DNA of 64,000 nt from Basidiobolus meristosporus CBS 931.73 (GCA_002104905.1 MCFE01000009.1:124001-188000), one strand, 5' to 3'. Positions 43,266-54,354 are shown, numbered from the stretch's first letter. Notes: a model not told the origin generated them from the letters alone. Translations and numbers: made by a program.

Positions 43266-43871
43266 AAATGGTATTGGTGCACGGTTGTTGCTGGCAATAA
43301 TGTCTTTTATACCCTGTTCAATTACCCTTCTTGCATGTTTAGTTGTGATAGGGGCAGAAGTTTAATGTTACCCGGATATCACACGGTAGATATAGACGAT
43401 TTATCACTGACTTTTGGAATTTCTTCAAGCACAAAAATAGTGTGGATAAAGTTGATACTATAAAAGTAAATAAAGTCAGTGTAAGTTGAAACCTTGTAAA
43501 ATGTTTGGATTAATGGCTAATTAATGCTGAATATTGCTATGTACGAAGAAAATCACGTACCCGATGATTGTCTGCAGGTGACGTGCCAACTACCAAGTCT
43601 TGGTAAATGATATATTTGGTGCTTGGCAATGTTGCTTCATAAAAAATTCCCCACATATATCATAGTGATGTAATGAAATTTCAGTTTGGTTTACAGCGAA
43701 ATTCTATTCATTCAAAGGAGTGACGCTAACGATAAATTAGATATACGACATGACCATATCTAAGACCCACGCTGATGGAATGGCACATAGCAATGCACAA
43801 TACGTATAAAAGAAACACAGAAGCCACCTAATTCTCAATTATAATCTATCCTACAAACAATCTAACCTGAT
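43266..43871. promoter_or_regulatory. Upstream region of CsbD-like gene 2
   Basis: No gene. TATAAAAG at 43805-43812 and a TGACGT at 43579-43584. Confidence 0.45.
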
Positions 43872-44936
43872 ATGTCGAAGATCTCTGCTGCCGCTAAGAA
43901 TGCCGCTGGTAACATCCAGGAAGGAATCGGAAAAGTGTTCAACAGTGAGAGCATGGTTGCCAAAGGTGAACAGAAGCAACTAGAGGCTGAACAGCAAAAG
44001 ATTGCTGCCGACCAAAAGAACTCTGGCAATGCTCACTCTGCCAAGGGAGCAGCCAAACAGAATGTTGGCGAGGCCACTCACAACCCACACATGGCTGCTC
44101 AAGGTCAAGCTGAGCGTCACCACGGGAATGTTCAGCACAATACTGGAAGTGTGAATGATCCCACTAACACCACTGGAGCTGGTTTGGCCGGCACCCACCA
44201 CCATGGAGCGACAACAACCAGCGGAGCCCATTCTCATCCAGTGAATAGCCACATTACTGGAACTACTGATCCAGCAGGTCCTGGTTACGGAACCAACACC
44301 ACCCATACACACAATTATAGTGGAAGTACTGGTGCTGACCATTATACAGTTCAACACAATCCCAATGCCACTACAGGTGGTGTTCCAGCAACTGGACTTG
44401 CTCCTACTGGTATCGCATCTACACAAAGCCATACGTACAACAACAACACAACAACCAATCCCGCAGGCTTGGGACATAGTGCTGGAACTACTGGTATTGA
44501 AAACTATACAGTTCAACATAATCCCAATGCCACCACAGCTGGGGTTCCAGCAGCTGGACTTGCTCCCACTGGTATTGCATCCACCCAAGGTAGAGCTTAT
44601 AGCAATGAAAAGCCATCCACTATTTCCGGCAAAAAGGATCAAGCGATGGGTGCTATGAAGGAGAATGTAGGAAGTGCCTTCAACAATCCATCTCTCGAGG
44701 CTAGAGGAGCAGGACAGCGCAATGAGGGCCACTTCCAGGAACACGCAGCCAAACAACAACCAGGACGAGTTGCAGGATCAGCGAATGCAGCGTCTGGAGC
44801 GGTCAAGGAGAATGTCGGGTACGCCGCTGGCAACCCATCCATGGAGCTGAATGGAGCATCCCAGCGAGTACATGGGGATGCCCAGTATGACGCTGCTCAC
44901 AACTACAGCAATCCCAATCCTAACCGAGTTCTGTAA
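43872..44936 (+). CDS. CsbD-like repeat protein 2, duplicated linker
   Basis: 354 aa. The four modules are nearly identical to those of copy 1, but the central linker is longer. Two copies of a segment ending in VQHNPNATT-GVPA-GLAPTGIAST lie in tandem (roughly residues 150-200 and 205-250), separated by an Asn/Thr-rich stretch. The DNA of the two segments also matches (TTCAACACAATCCCAATGCC versus TTCAACATAATCCCAATGCC), so this is an internal duplication. N-terminal type as in copy 1, tail NYSNPNPNRVL. AATAAA follows the stop. Confidence 0.82.
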   Translation: MSKISAAAKNAAGNIQEGIGKVFNSESMVAKGEQKQLEAEQQKIAADQKNSGNAHSAKGAAKQNVGEATHNPHMAAQGQAERHHGNVQHNTGSVNDPTNTTGAGLAGTHHHGATTTSGAHSHPVNSHITGTTDPAGPGYGTNTTHTHNYSGSTGADHYTVQHNPNATTGGVPATGLAPTGIASTQSHTYNNNTTTNPAGLGHSAGTTGIENYTVQHNPNATTAGVPAAGLAPTGIASTQGRAYSNEKPSTISGKKDQAMGAMKENVGSAFNNPSLEARGAGQRNEGHFQEHAAKQQPGRVAGSANAASGAVKENVGYAAGNPSMELNGASQRVHGDAQYDAAHNYSNPNPNRVL

Positions 44937-45823
44937 TTGAAATACATCAATCATGTAAATGCGAATATATCATGTTATATAGTGAAATAAATATTGCAAT
45001 TTGATTTTAGTGCATATGTTACAACCAAGTAAAATAAATCTCGAGTTCTATTGCTGACCACAATAACCACTATCCTGATCAAAAATCCTAGATCAGTTTT
45101 CGGTCTGAATAGTAAGTTTTCGCTGCCTGAAAGGTAGACGCAAAGAAAAGCTATACCTAATTTAGCTGAAGCTAAGTATGCGTTCTTACCACAACCATTT
45201 CTAACTTCATGTTGAACAGAGCTCCCCAATTTGACAGGTATACTTACTGCCCCGCTTAGTGCGGCTCAATATATTATGTAGTCTCGATTCATTGTTTTAA
45301 AGCCTTTCATATCATGTGCTAGATGGCTCTAGTATGCTGACGGAAGCTGATAGCAGTTATTAGCAACTTGACAGTAAGCACCAAGTTCTTGATCATGTGG
45401 GAGATTGTCATTTACTTGGATTATCATGTGGAAGATTGTCATTTATTTGGTATTTGGAAAGACTAGGGAACCCTTTGGCGTAAATGGTATTGCAGTAGAA
45501 ATTTAGTCCTAGAATCATACAACGCAAATGTCAGAAATTATCATTAAAATTTAGCTTAGAGTCCTTGTGCTCCATGTACCATACATTATTAATACCCAGG
45601 GTACTGGAACATCATGTAATGATGTATCTGATACCAAAAAAGGGAAATAAATCACGACCGACCATTCTAATCATTGTGATGAAATATATAGTCAAATGTG
45701 GATCGTTTGCATCATATTAAAAATTGAATTTTTGATTTGGCCACATGGTCGCGTTTATAAATATAAGCCCAAATCATACTACTTGACAAAACCAACTAAT
45801 ATCATCCACAAAACGTACTAAAT
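44937..45823. other. Spacer with a 30-bp tandem duplication
   Basis: No gene. ATCATGTGG-AGATTGTCATTTA occurs twice (about 45393-45418 and 45423-45448). TATAAATA at 45756-45763 precedes CsbD-like gene 3. No TGACGT seen here. Confidence 0.5.
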
Positions 45824-46909
45824 ATGTCGAAGATCTCTGCTGCCGCTAAGAATGCCGCTGGTAACATCCAGGAAGGAATCGGAAAAGTGTTCAACAGTGA
45901 GAGCATGGTTGCCAAAGGTGAACAGAAGCAACTAGAGGCTGAACAGCAAAAGATTGCTGCCGACCAAAAGAACTCTGGCAATGCTCACTCTGCCAAGGGA
46001 GCAGCCAAACAGAATGTTGGCGAGGCCACTCACAACCCACACATGGCTGCTCAAGGTCAAGCTGAGCGTCACCACGGGAATGTTCAGCACAATGCTGGAA
46101 GCGTGAATGATCCCACTAACACCACTGGAGCTGGCTTGACTGCCACTTACGAAAACGGTACCGCTACTTCCGTTGGCACTCATCACCCTAAAAATACTGC
46201 TGCAGTCGGTCCACACTCTCACTCAGTGAGTGGTGATATTACTACTGGAGCCACTGATCTTACTGGACCACATTATAATGCCAGTATTGCTCAACCACTT
46301 GGTAGTAATGTAGCTACCGGTGCTGGTCTTATCACATCTACCCACAACACTGGTGTAACTGCAACAGGAAACAACCATCATCATGGGGAGTACACAGCCA
46401 CCAGGCCCGCCCATTCACATTCAGTGAATAATGATATTTCGGGAGTTACTGATCCAACCGGCCCTAATCATCACTCTGCTCACCACAATACATCTACCGC
46501 TACAGTTGGGAGACCAGCAGCCGAGTTCGGCTCCACCCATGATCATACTTACAATAATGGTACAAATGGAAATGGGAATGCATCCACCATGTCTGGAAAG
46601 AAGGACCAAGCAATGGGAGCCATGAAGGAGAATGTAGGAAGCGCTCTCAACAACTCATCCCTCGAGGCCAGAGGAGCAGGACAGCGCAATGAGGGCCACT
46701 TCCAGGAACACGCAGCCAAACAACAACCAGGACGAGTTGCAGGATCAGCGAATGCAGCATCTGGAGCGGTCAAGGAGAATGTTGGGTACGCCGCTGGCAA
46801 CCCATCCATGGAGTTGAATGGTGCATCTCAGAGAGCATATGGTGATGAACAGTACAACGGCGCGACTCGTACCATCAACTATAACACTAATACCAACCAA
46901 GTATTGTAA
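45824..46909 (+). CDS. CsbD-like repeat protein 3, long linker form
   Basis: 361 aa. Modules as in copy 1. The linker carries a unique block (HSHSVSGDITTGATDLTGPH, then SNVATGAGL) shared only with copy 9 on the opposite strand. The C-terminal tail also differs from most copies and matches copy 9: AYGDEQYNGATRTINYNTNT. N-terminal type KIAADQKNSG/VQHNAGS, unlike copy 9. Confidence 0.82.
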   Translation: MSKISAAAKNAAGNIQEGIGKVFNSESMVAKGEQKQLEAEQQKIAADQKNSGNAHSAKGAAKQNVGEATHNPHMAAQGQAERHHGNVQHNAGSVNDPTNTTGAGLTATYENGTATSVGTHHPKNTAAVGPHSHSVSGDITTGATDLTGPHYNASIAQPLGSNVATGAGLITSTHNTGVTATGNNHHHGEYTATRPAHSHSVNNDISGVTDPTGPNHHSAHHNTSTATVGRPAAEFGSTHDHTYNNGTNGNGNASTMSGKKDQAMGAMKENVGSALNNSSLEARGAGQRNEGHFQEHAAKQQPGRVAGSANAASGAVKENVGYAAGNPSMELNGASQRAYGDEQYNGATRTINYNTNTNQVL

Positions 46910-47484
46910 ATCAAATAACCAGCCAATTACTTGCAGTGTAAAATAGTAAATAAATCAGATAAATTCGTAGTGCGTAAACATCACATTTATATTTTTTCAA
47001 CAGCCACAACTGAAAGATAGTTTTCTTTCAGCTTCTAACATTTTAGCGGGAAGTCCCAGATACTGATATTCAAGAGATATTACAAATTGGCTTTTTTAGT
47101 CGAGAATGTATATGTAGTGAGGTGCGAATTACCAAGAAGTATAGACTCATTGCTAACATTCGATAGTATAGTTTTGTCATGCAAAGTGTATGTGTTTGTA
47201 TATTCAATAATGTAATTTGCTGAAGTTCATAAATTTGTCAAATAGATTCGTATTATGCAGCAGGATGACGTAATACATTTGCTGACTTGTGGACCGGATA
47301 AATAAATAAGTGACGTTGTAGATTACTCCACTGTTTCTATAATAAATTACTTCATTTGTCTGGTGTAACCTCTCGAGGCCGTAATGATGGGAATACAATA
47401 TAGTATAAAAGTAAGAGCCAGTTCTGACTATTTGATAAATTAATCCAGGAAACCATCAGTTCCACTCATCTACTAATTTAAAAC
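46910..47484. promoter_or_regulatory. Upstream region of CsbD-like gene 4
   Basis: No gene. TGACGT at 47266-47271 and 47311-47316; TATAAAAG at 47404-47411. Confidence 0.45.
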
Positions 47485-48352
47485 ATGTCTAAGATTTCTG
47501 CTGCCGCCAAGAACGCCGCTGGTAACATCCAGGAAGGAGTTGGAAAAGTGTTCAACAGTGAGAGCATGGTTGCCAAAGGTGAACAGAAGCAACTAGAGGC
47601 TGAACAGCAAAAGATTGCTGCCGACCAAAAGAACTCTGGCAATGCTCACTCTGCCAAGGGAAGCAGCCAAACAGAATGTTGGCGAGGCCACTCACAACCC
47701 ACACATGGCTGCTCAAGGTCAAGCTGAGCGCCACCACGGGAATGTTCAGCACAATGCTGGAAGCGTGAATGATCCCACTGACACCACTGGAGCTGGTTTG
47801 GCCGGCACCCACCACCATGGAGCGACAACAACCAGCGGAGCCCATTCTCATCCAGTGAATAGCCACATTGCCGGAACTACCGATCCAACGGGCCCTGGCT
47901 ACAATACTGGAGCTGGCCATCATGCCGCTCACCACAACCCTGCCACCACTGCAGCTGGCGTCCCAGCAACCGGAGTTGGGTCCACCCATGATCACGCCTA
48001 CAACAATGGCACACATGGAAATGGGAATGCATCCACCATGTCTGGAAAGAAGGATCAAGCAATGGGAGCCATGAAGGAGAATGTAGGAAGTGCCTTCAAC
48101 AACCCATCCCTCGAGGCCAGAGGAGCAGGACAGCGCAATGAGGGCCACTTCCAGGAACACGCAGCCAAACAACAACCAGGACGAGTTGCAGGATCAGCGA
48201 ATGCGGCATCTGGAGCGGTCAAGGGGAATGTCGGGTACGCCGCTGGCAACCCATCCATGGAGCTGAATGGAGCATCCCAGCGAGTACATGGGGATGCCCA
48301 GTATGACGTTGCTCACAACTACAGCAACCCTAACCCCAACCGAGTTTTGTAA
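47485..48352 (+). pseudogene. CsbD-like repeat gene 4, single-base frameshift
   Basis: Matches copy 1 closely along its full length, but at about 47661 one extra A is present (CCAAGGGAAGCAGCC where other copies have CCAAGGGAGCAGCC). Translation leaves frame after AHSAKG and stops at 47727 (80 aa). The remaining sequence is open and normal to the stop at 48352. Promoter elements look intact. Either a very young pseudogene or a sequencing/assembly error; a one-base change in an otherwise perfect copy makes both plausible. Confidence 0.85.
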
Positions 48353-48830
48353 TGAAGCTGATAGGCGTGAATTACCTGTAATTTTGTATAATAAATATCT
48401 TATTTCCTTCGCATACATGATAAATATATATTCTCATCTGACAATATATATTCTATGTTGATGTGAAAGCTAGATGTATCAATGGTTAAAGTAGACACAG
48501 ATCATTATACTTTTGTAGTAGTGCACATGTTAGCATCCACCTGACTTCAATCCGTGACCTGGATTAAGGTTTTTGAATAGTAAATACTCTAATGCAGAGG
48601 TATAACTCAAGGCTCATGAAAATTTCAGGAGAGTAGCAATTATGTTTACTAGACTAGCTATCAAGTTTGGGCGCCAATGTTGTTGTTGAAGACAAAGGCC
48701 CGATAATCCAAGACAATCTGATGTACTGTTTCAATCGCTTGATACCTTGTAGAAGTGAAAAATCAAGAAATACATATCATCTTTGCCTGCCCTTAACTCC
48801 ATAATAACACAACCAAAACTTTGAGGCTCT
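48353..48830. other. Spacer
   Basis: No gene supported between the fourth CsbD-like gene and the start of the duplicated secreted-gene block. Confidence 0.45.
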
Positions 48831-49057
48831 CAGTCTCGAAATGTTCAGTTTCAACAGTGTGTGAACCAGTTCAAACGCAAACATGAAATTCTGATCGCCC
48901 TCTTGACACTTTTCATGGCCCAATCACACAGCGCTAGATAAAAATAGTAACGTTTGACATGAAATAGATCCAGCGATCCACTAACAATGCTCTGCGCCAC
49001 ACCTCGTGCTTTCTCACCACACGCTCCGCTACATGTTGGCCTTCCCTCCTCAACCAC

Positions 49058-49065
49058 AATAAAAG
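49058..49065 (+). promoter_or_regulatory. TATA-type box of the His-rich secreted gene
   Basis: AATAAAAG 40 bases before the ATG; same at 54582-54589 and, on the minus strand, 56846-56853. Confidence 0.45.
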
Positions 49066-49104
49066 AAGCCGAGCTCAACGACTACAGGCCATCCATTCTT
49101 CAAC

Positions 49105-49512
49105 ATGAACTACTTCCTGATCCTTGCGCTTGCCTGTACCGCTGTGCTTCACCTCGACGGTGTCCAGTCCCACTCATCAAAGCACACCTCAAAGCACCAT
49201 TCCAAGCACTGGTCTAAGCATCACACCAAGCACTGGCCCAAGCACCACTCCAAGCACAAGCATCACTCCAAGCATCACTCCAAGCACAAGCCCCACTACA
49301 ACCCATTCACCCCAAAGAACTACCCTGGCATCATCTTCAAGCAGGGAAGCAAGAATGCCTTTTGCTACAATGGCAAGACCAACTTCATTGTCAAGAGATC
49401 GTCCGACTGCCCAGCCGATGCTGGATGCTACAATGTGTACAATGACAAGAGAACGCTCAAGGACCTGTTGGCCAAGCTACAGAAAGACCCCAGCCTAGCC
49501 AAATGCACATAG
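49105..49512 (+). CDS. His/Lys-rich secreted protein, core family (copy H1)
   Basis: 135 aa. Signal peptide about residues 1-21 (MNYFLILALACTAVLHLDGV). Residues 22-64 are a low-complexity stalk built from SKHH, SKHW and TKHW units, almost only His, Lys, Ser and Trp. The core follows: NPFTPKNYPGIIF, Cys 87, 102, 108 and 134 (+15, +21, +47; class II), CPADAGCY and KDLLAKLQKDPSLAKC. The stalk would be strongly basic and able to bind metals or polyanions; this is inference. Role unknown. A second open frame in another register (49124-49498) merely mirrors the repeats. Confidence 0.82.
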   Translation: MNYFLILALACTAVLHLDGVQSHSSKHTSKHHSKHWSKHHTKHWPKHHSKHKHHSKHHSKHKPHYNPFTPKNYPGIIFKQGSKNAFCYNGKTNFIVKRSSDCPADAGCYNVYNDKRTLKDLLAKLQKDPSLAKCT

Positions 49513-49515
49513 ATC

Positions 49516-50414
49516 TCAGTGTGAGACTGATACTTGGATAAGGCTTTGTAGTGGCTGAGAAGGATCCAATAGAACAGTAGAATACGTAATGCTAGAGGTT
49601 ATGAAAGAGTACGAGTTGCACACCTGTGGGCATTCTCGGATCAATAAATGTCACAATTTTGGCATATTTGCATGCAAATCCTACAATTCAAATTAAAAAA
49701 AAATAGTTAGCACATATTTAAGTGGCATCTATTTACAAGATGTTTTCATCTTGGCAGAGTTCAGGACATTTGATGGCGGTACCCATATAGATTGGTAGCA
49801 GAGGCTTACGAACTTGGGCAATAGTTGCTGGCATACACTATTGGTACGATAAGTATACCCTAAGAAAAAAAATTAAGAAAAGGCCAGTAAAATACCATCA
49901 TAAAATCAGCTGAATTCCAAGTTTCTCAAATCTGACAACTATCATTATCTCATGTACTAGCAGTTGGGCAGACAAGCAGACATATTTTCCAAGAGGAGAC
50001 TAGGCCAACCAGGATTCCTACCAAATTTGGTGATTAGCTGCCCACTACTTCCATCAAAAATTGCAACTGGATATTTGAACAAAAAACACCGGCTGAATAC
50101 CAGCTAAATACCGTTAGAATACCAGCAGAGTACCGGTTGAAAATCAGATGAATTCCAAGTTTGAGATTTTTCATAGGGATATATGTTGTATGCCAGATGG
50201 AGTTGGTGCGCTCTTGCATCACTACAATTTAACCACTGCAGACTTGCGACGTGTGATAATACCTTTGAAAATATTCGCTAGATACTGTTATAGTGTTAAA
50301 AAATATGGAGGTAAAGGTACTAATAATCTAGCCTTCTCTGGAATGATTAGCATATTTGCCAGATTTTTGGGACGTGATAAAATTGGATAAAAGGGTTAGT
50401 CGACCTAATTAGTG
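49516..50414. other. Spacer between H1 and CsbD-like gene 5
   Basis: No gene. AATAAA near 49644 serves H1. Around 50075-50145 the phrase ATACCAGC-GA/TACCG recurs three to four times (weak minisatellite). Confidence 0.4.
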
Positions 50415-50443
50415 GTTGAATTTAGTGAATACAAGCAATGTCT

Positions 50444-50522
50444 ACGTCACAAAAGTAAGGGTGCTGATGACGTTGAAATTGAGCCAGATTAATAAAATTC
50501 CCCCAAATGGAAGGTGTGACGT
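50444..50522 (+). promoter_or_regulatory. Cluster of three TGACGT sites upstream of CsbD-like gene 5
   Basis: ACGTCA at 50444-50449 and TGACGT at 50468-50473 and 50517-50522, within 80 bases; TGACGT is the core of CREB/ATF-type bZIP sites. Perfectly mirrored before gene 7 (58636-58714). A similar block with GTCACAAGTAAGGGTGCTGATG precedes gene 6. Confidence 0.5.
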
Positions 50523-50682
50523 TGGAAGCTTGTTGTGATATTGTCTGACCGTTGACCAAATCTAGTTTGGTGATTTCCGATGCAAACAGTAGTAATGTGG
50601 AAAAGTATATAAGCATCATGGCGTTGTTTACAACAATCAGAAAACCGAAATACAACCACTACCATCAGCCAAACAAATCACC

Positions 50683-51543
50683 ATGTCAAAGATCTCTGCT
50701 GCCGCTAAGAATGCCGCTGGTAACATCCAGGAAGGAATCGGAAAAGTGTTCAACAGTGAGAGTATGGTTGCCAAAGGTGAGCAGAAGCAGCTGGAGGCCG
50801 AACAGCAAAAGGTCGCAGCTGATCAAAAGAACTACGGTAATGCTCACTCAGCCAAAGGAGCGGCCAAACAGAATGTTGGCGAGGCCACTCACAACCCACA
50901 CATGGCTGCTCAAGGCCAAGCTGAGCGTCACCACGGGAATGTCGAACACAACGCTGGAAGAGTGAACGATCCCACTGACACCACTGGAACTGGATTGGCT
51001 GGTACTCACCACCATAGTGCTGCCACCTCCACCGGAGTCCATTCACATCCAGTGAACAGTGATATTTCTGGAACCACGTATACTTCTGGTCCTGGCCACA
51101 CCGCTGCCACTGGCCATCATACTGCTCACCACAATCGAGCTACTACGGCAGTTGGGGGACCAGCAACCGGAGTTGGATCCACCCATGGTCATGCTTACAA
51201 CAATGGTACAAATGGGAATGGGAATGCATCCACCATGTCTGGAAAGAAAGATCAAGCAATGGGAGCCATGAAGGAGAATGTAGGAAGCGCTCTCAACAAC
51301 CCATCCCTCGAGGCCAGAGGAGCAGGACAGCGCAATGAGGGCCACTTCCAGGAACATGCAGCCAAACAACAACCGGGACGAGTTGCAGGATCAGCGAATG
51401 CAGCATATGGAGCGATCAAGGAGAATGTTGGGTACGCCACTGGCAACCCATCCATGGAGCTGAATGGTGCATCTCAACGAGTACATGGGGATGCCCAGTA
51501 CAATGCTTCTCACCACTACAACAACCCTAATCGAGTACTCTAA
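50683..51543 (+). CDS. CsbD-like repeat protein 5
   Basis: 286 aa, four modules with short linker. N-terminal type differs from copies 1-4: KVAADQKNYG and VEHNAGRVNDPTDTTG, shared with copies 7, 8 and 9. The linker has HSHPVNSDISGTTYTSGPGH. Tail HHYNNPNRVL. TATATAAG at 50606-50613 and the TGACGT cluster lie upstream. Differs from copy 7 at about ten residues. Confidence 0.82.
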   Translation: MSKISAAAKNAAGNIQEGIGKVFNSESMVAKGEQKQLEAEQQKVAADQKNYGNAHSAKGAAKQNVGEATHNPHMAAQGQAERHHGNVEHNAGRVNDPTDTTGTGLAGTHHHSAATSTGVHSHPVNSDISGTTYTSGPGHTAATGHHTAHHNRATTAVGGPATGVGSTHGHAYNNGTNGNGNASTMSGKKDQAMGAMKENVGSALNNPSLEARGAGQRNEGHFQEHAAKQQPGRVAGSANAAYGAIKENVGYATGNPSMELNGASQRVHGDAQYNASHHYNNPNRVL

Positions 51544-51929
51544 TTGAAAGATAGCAATAATGTAAATGCAAATATACCATGTCAAATAGTAAAATAAATA
51601 TCGTAGTTTTATTTGTTTTAAAGAGTACCTCTTGCCGTTATGAAGAAGTACAAAGAATGAGGATGAGAAGACGAAGAAAGTGAAGTATATAACACATATC
51701 TTTCAGGATAATCGATCATGCAGACATACGTGTATACTACTTCCGGTATTAGGAATATGCAGTTTAATGGATTCGAATGATTTTCAACTTAGAGTCAAAC
51801 TGGTGATCTTGGATACCTACAGACTACCCATGTCAAGAAATATTGTTTCTATTACCCAGCGCCTCGTTCAACAAGAAACACGGAAGTTAGATCGGCCTCC
51901 TAACTCTTCTCTTAGTCCAATAAACATCA

Positions 51930-52110
51930 TCTTTAAGCAGGGAAGCAAGAATGCCTTTTGCTACAATGGCAAGACCAACTTCATTGTCAAAGAGATCATC
52001 CGACTGCCCAACTGATGCTGGATGCTACAATGTGCACAATGACAAGAGAACGCTCAAGGACATGTTGGCCAAGCTACAGAAAGACCCCAGCCTAGCCAAA
52101 TGCACATAGA
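51930..52110 (+). pseudogene. Relic of the His-rich secreted gene
   Basis: FKQGSKNAFCYNGKTNFIVK is intact, then one extra A (CAAAGAGATC where H1 has CAAGAGATC) shifts frame and a stop follows (LPN, 52013). In the other frame the end of the core (DAGCYNVHNDKRTLKDM, DPSLAKC) continues to a stop at 52108-52110. The signal peptide and stalk are gone, although a decayed equivalent of the NPFTP region is discernible near 51895-51925. Downstream 100 bases still resemble the H1 3' flank. Confidence 0.85.
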
Positions 52111-53158
52111 TCTCAGCGTGAGACTGCTATTCGCAGAAGGCCCTGTAGATGCTGTAGTCGGATCTAATAGAGTAACAGAATTTGTAAAATTTGACAAATT
52201 GGAACAGTAAGAGTTGCATACTTGTGGATGTTCTCAAATCAATAAATAGCACAATTTTGGCATACTTGTGTCATTTTTATGAATGAGAAAGAATTGCTAG
52301 TACACACATACCAAGCAATTAATACAGTCACTCAAGCGCTAGTCAACTTTTAATGGGTTTACCTTGCTTGCTTCATGAGTACTCGATAAGGTATGTTTGA
52401 ATTATAGATCTCGAAATGAATTCAACAATATGCCAAGAACCTAGATTTCTCTATGATAAACAATGCTTTTGTGATTAATTAACTCAATGCTCTTCTCCAT
52501 TTCACCTGTGGTTCATGTTCTCATCGAGTTGATATCATTCTTTATATGTATATACTTTTGAAAGTTTAGAAGTTCACTCCGCATTTTTCTTATGCAATCA
52601 TAGCTCCTGTTGGCTGCCACTGGATATTTTAATTTTATATATCAGCACTCACTATGAGGAGTAGGAGTATATATGTTGGTATGTTAAATTCCATATGTTC
52701 TTGATTGAAAGGTAATTCCTAGCCTCGATTTACCAAACATGTTAAAAATGATAGAACCAATACTAGGTTTTGGCCAAGAAGTAGCGTAAGAACATCTATT
52801 ATTTACTGATAGATAATTAAATGATAGATTAACATCATTGATTTTTACCCACACACCCTCTATATGTGCAGTACTCGAAGAAGTATACTCTGATATATTC
52901 ATGGAGCTATGGTAAGTCGACGTCACAAGTAAGGGTGCTGATGAAATGGAATTGATCACGTTTGAAAATCTTCACAAATGGAGAGGATGACGTAAATAGT
53001 TTAACTAAATATTTAATATATTTAGTATTCCTTTCAGATCTACTAACCAGGAACAATGCACCCAATGCTATATCTTTGAAATGTATTTAAATAGAGGGAA
53101 CTTTCATGCCAACCGATAAAAAATACTAAACATCTATAACTTTCACAAACAAATCATA
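52111..53158. promoter_or_regulatory. Spacer and upstream region of CsbD-like gene 6
   Basis: No gene. ACGTCA at 52920-52925 and TGACGT at 52988-52993 lie in a diverged copy of the gene 5 upstream block. Confidence 0.45.
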
Positions 53159-53842
53159 ATGTCAAAGATCACTGCTGCCGCCAAAAACGCCGCCGGTAAC
53201 ATCCAGGAAGGAGTTGGAAAAGTGTTCAACAGTGAGAGCATGGTTGCCAAAGGTGAACAGAAGCAACTAGAGGCTGAACAGCAAAAGATTGCTGCCGACC
53301 AAAAGAACTCTGGCAATGCTCACTCTGCCAAGGGAGCAGCCAAACAGAATGTTGGCGAGGCCACTCACAACCCACACATGGCTGCTCAAGGTCAAGCTGA
53401 GCGCCACCACGGGAATGTTCAGCACAATACTGGAAGTGTGAATGATCCCACTAACACCGCTGGAGCTGGTTTGACTGGCACTCACCACCATGGAGTGACA
53501 ACAACTCGCGGAGCCCATTCCCATCCCGTGAACAGCCACATTGCCGGAACTACCGATCCAACGGGCCCTGGCTACACTGCCGGAACTGGTCATCATGCGG
53601 CTCACCACAACCCTGCCACCACTACAGCTGGCGTCCCAGCAACCGGAGTTGGGTCCACCCATGATCACGCCTACAACAATGGCACAAATGGAAATGGGAA
53701 TGCATCCACCATGTCTGAAAAGAAGGATCAAGTAATGGGAGCCATGAAAAAGAATATAGGAAGTGCTTTGGATAATCCATCTCTTCAAGCTAAGGGAGAG
53801 GCGCAACGGGCTGCAGGCCATCTTCAGGAGCATACCGCTTAA
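53159..53842 (+). pseudogene. CsbD-like repeat gene 6, truncated by a stop
   Basis: 227 codons instead of about 286. The N-terminal modules and linker match copy 1 type. Module 3 is diverged (KKDQVMGAMKKNIGSALDNP, SLQAKGEAQRAAGHLQEH) and a TAA replaces the Lys codon of AAKQQPGRV, so module 4 is lost. After the stop, EQPGKVTES and further family-like DNA continue to about 53958. The shortened protein could still be made; module 4 decay suggests relaxed constraint. Its third module is closer to a generic CsbD sequence than that of any other copy, so it may be an older lineage only partly homogenised. Confidence 0.7.
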
Positions 53843-53958
53843 GAACAACCAGGGAAAGTAACAGAATCAGCGAACGGACGCGAAAAATATCGGACATCTT
53901 ACAGATCCTTAGAGTTGATGTTACGCATGGCAACTATCATCCCAACCGCGATTTGTAA

Positions 53959-54354
53959 TAATGTTGTTGACTACTTGTAAAATTACACATAAACTTTCTA
54001 GAAAGGAAATTAAATTTCAATCATGTATATGCCAACTTCTGGTTGCCTTTGGCGATTTCGTACGATGAAAATATACCCACATTACTTGTTGATTCTTGTC
54101 TTGGCCGCATATTACGAAATATTAGTAACAATATAATATAACAAATAAGATACATTGATATAATCTTTCAATTTCTAAATTACACTTCCAGAGTTGACTG
54201 TTGTGGCGAATTCACATCAAGAAATAATCGTAGTAATGGCTGTGATAATAGATGATTACCTGCGATTGCTTCCCGTAGAACTTGTGATGCTTGATAAAAA
54301 CCTAAAACATCAATGGTCAAGTACCGAGTCTTTCGATTAAGATTTCAGGACCCC
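53959..54354. other. Spacer
   Basis: No gene supported. Confidence 0.4.

Larger units (their letters stand above)
48831..49515. repeat. Duplicated block I with His-rich secreted gene
   Basis: Direct repeat of 54355-55039 (offset 5524), essentially identical through promoter and coding region, diverging right after the stop codon. The part 48999-49695 also matches 56216-56912 in inverted orientation (including 180 bases after the stop, up to TGCATGCAAATCCTACAATT). Confidence 0.9.
50415..51600. repeat. Inverted repeat, plus arm (carries CsbD-like gene 5)
   Basis: Reverse complement of about 57558-58743. Similarity runs from GAATTTAGTGAATACAAG at the left end, through the promoter and gene, to just after the stop. 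Loop between arms is about 6 kb. Confidence 0.88.

Noticed and set aside
43980..44759. Long open frames antisense to the CsbD-like genes (also at 41823-42404, 47552-48175, 53267-53848 and their counterparts)
   Set aside because: They recur wherever the sense gene occurs and follow its skewed codon use; they have no start context, motif or promoter of their own.
49124..49498. 124-codon frame overlapping the His-rich secreted gene in another register
   Set aside because: A by-product of the CAC/AAG repeat; conserved in copies only because the DNA is identical. No signal peptide.
50034..50222. Repeated ATACCAGC phrases before CsbD-like gene 5 as a regulatory array
   Set aside because: Only three to four imperfect units and not present in the mirrored promoter of gene 7, so not needed for the gene family.
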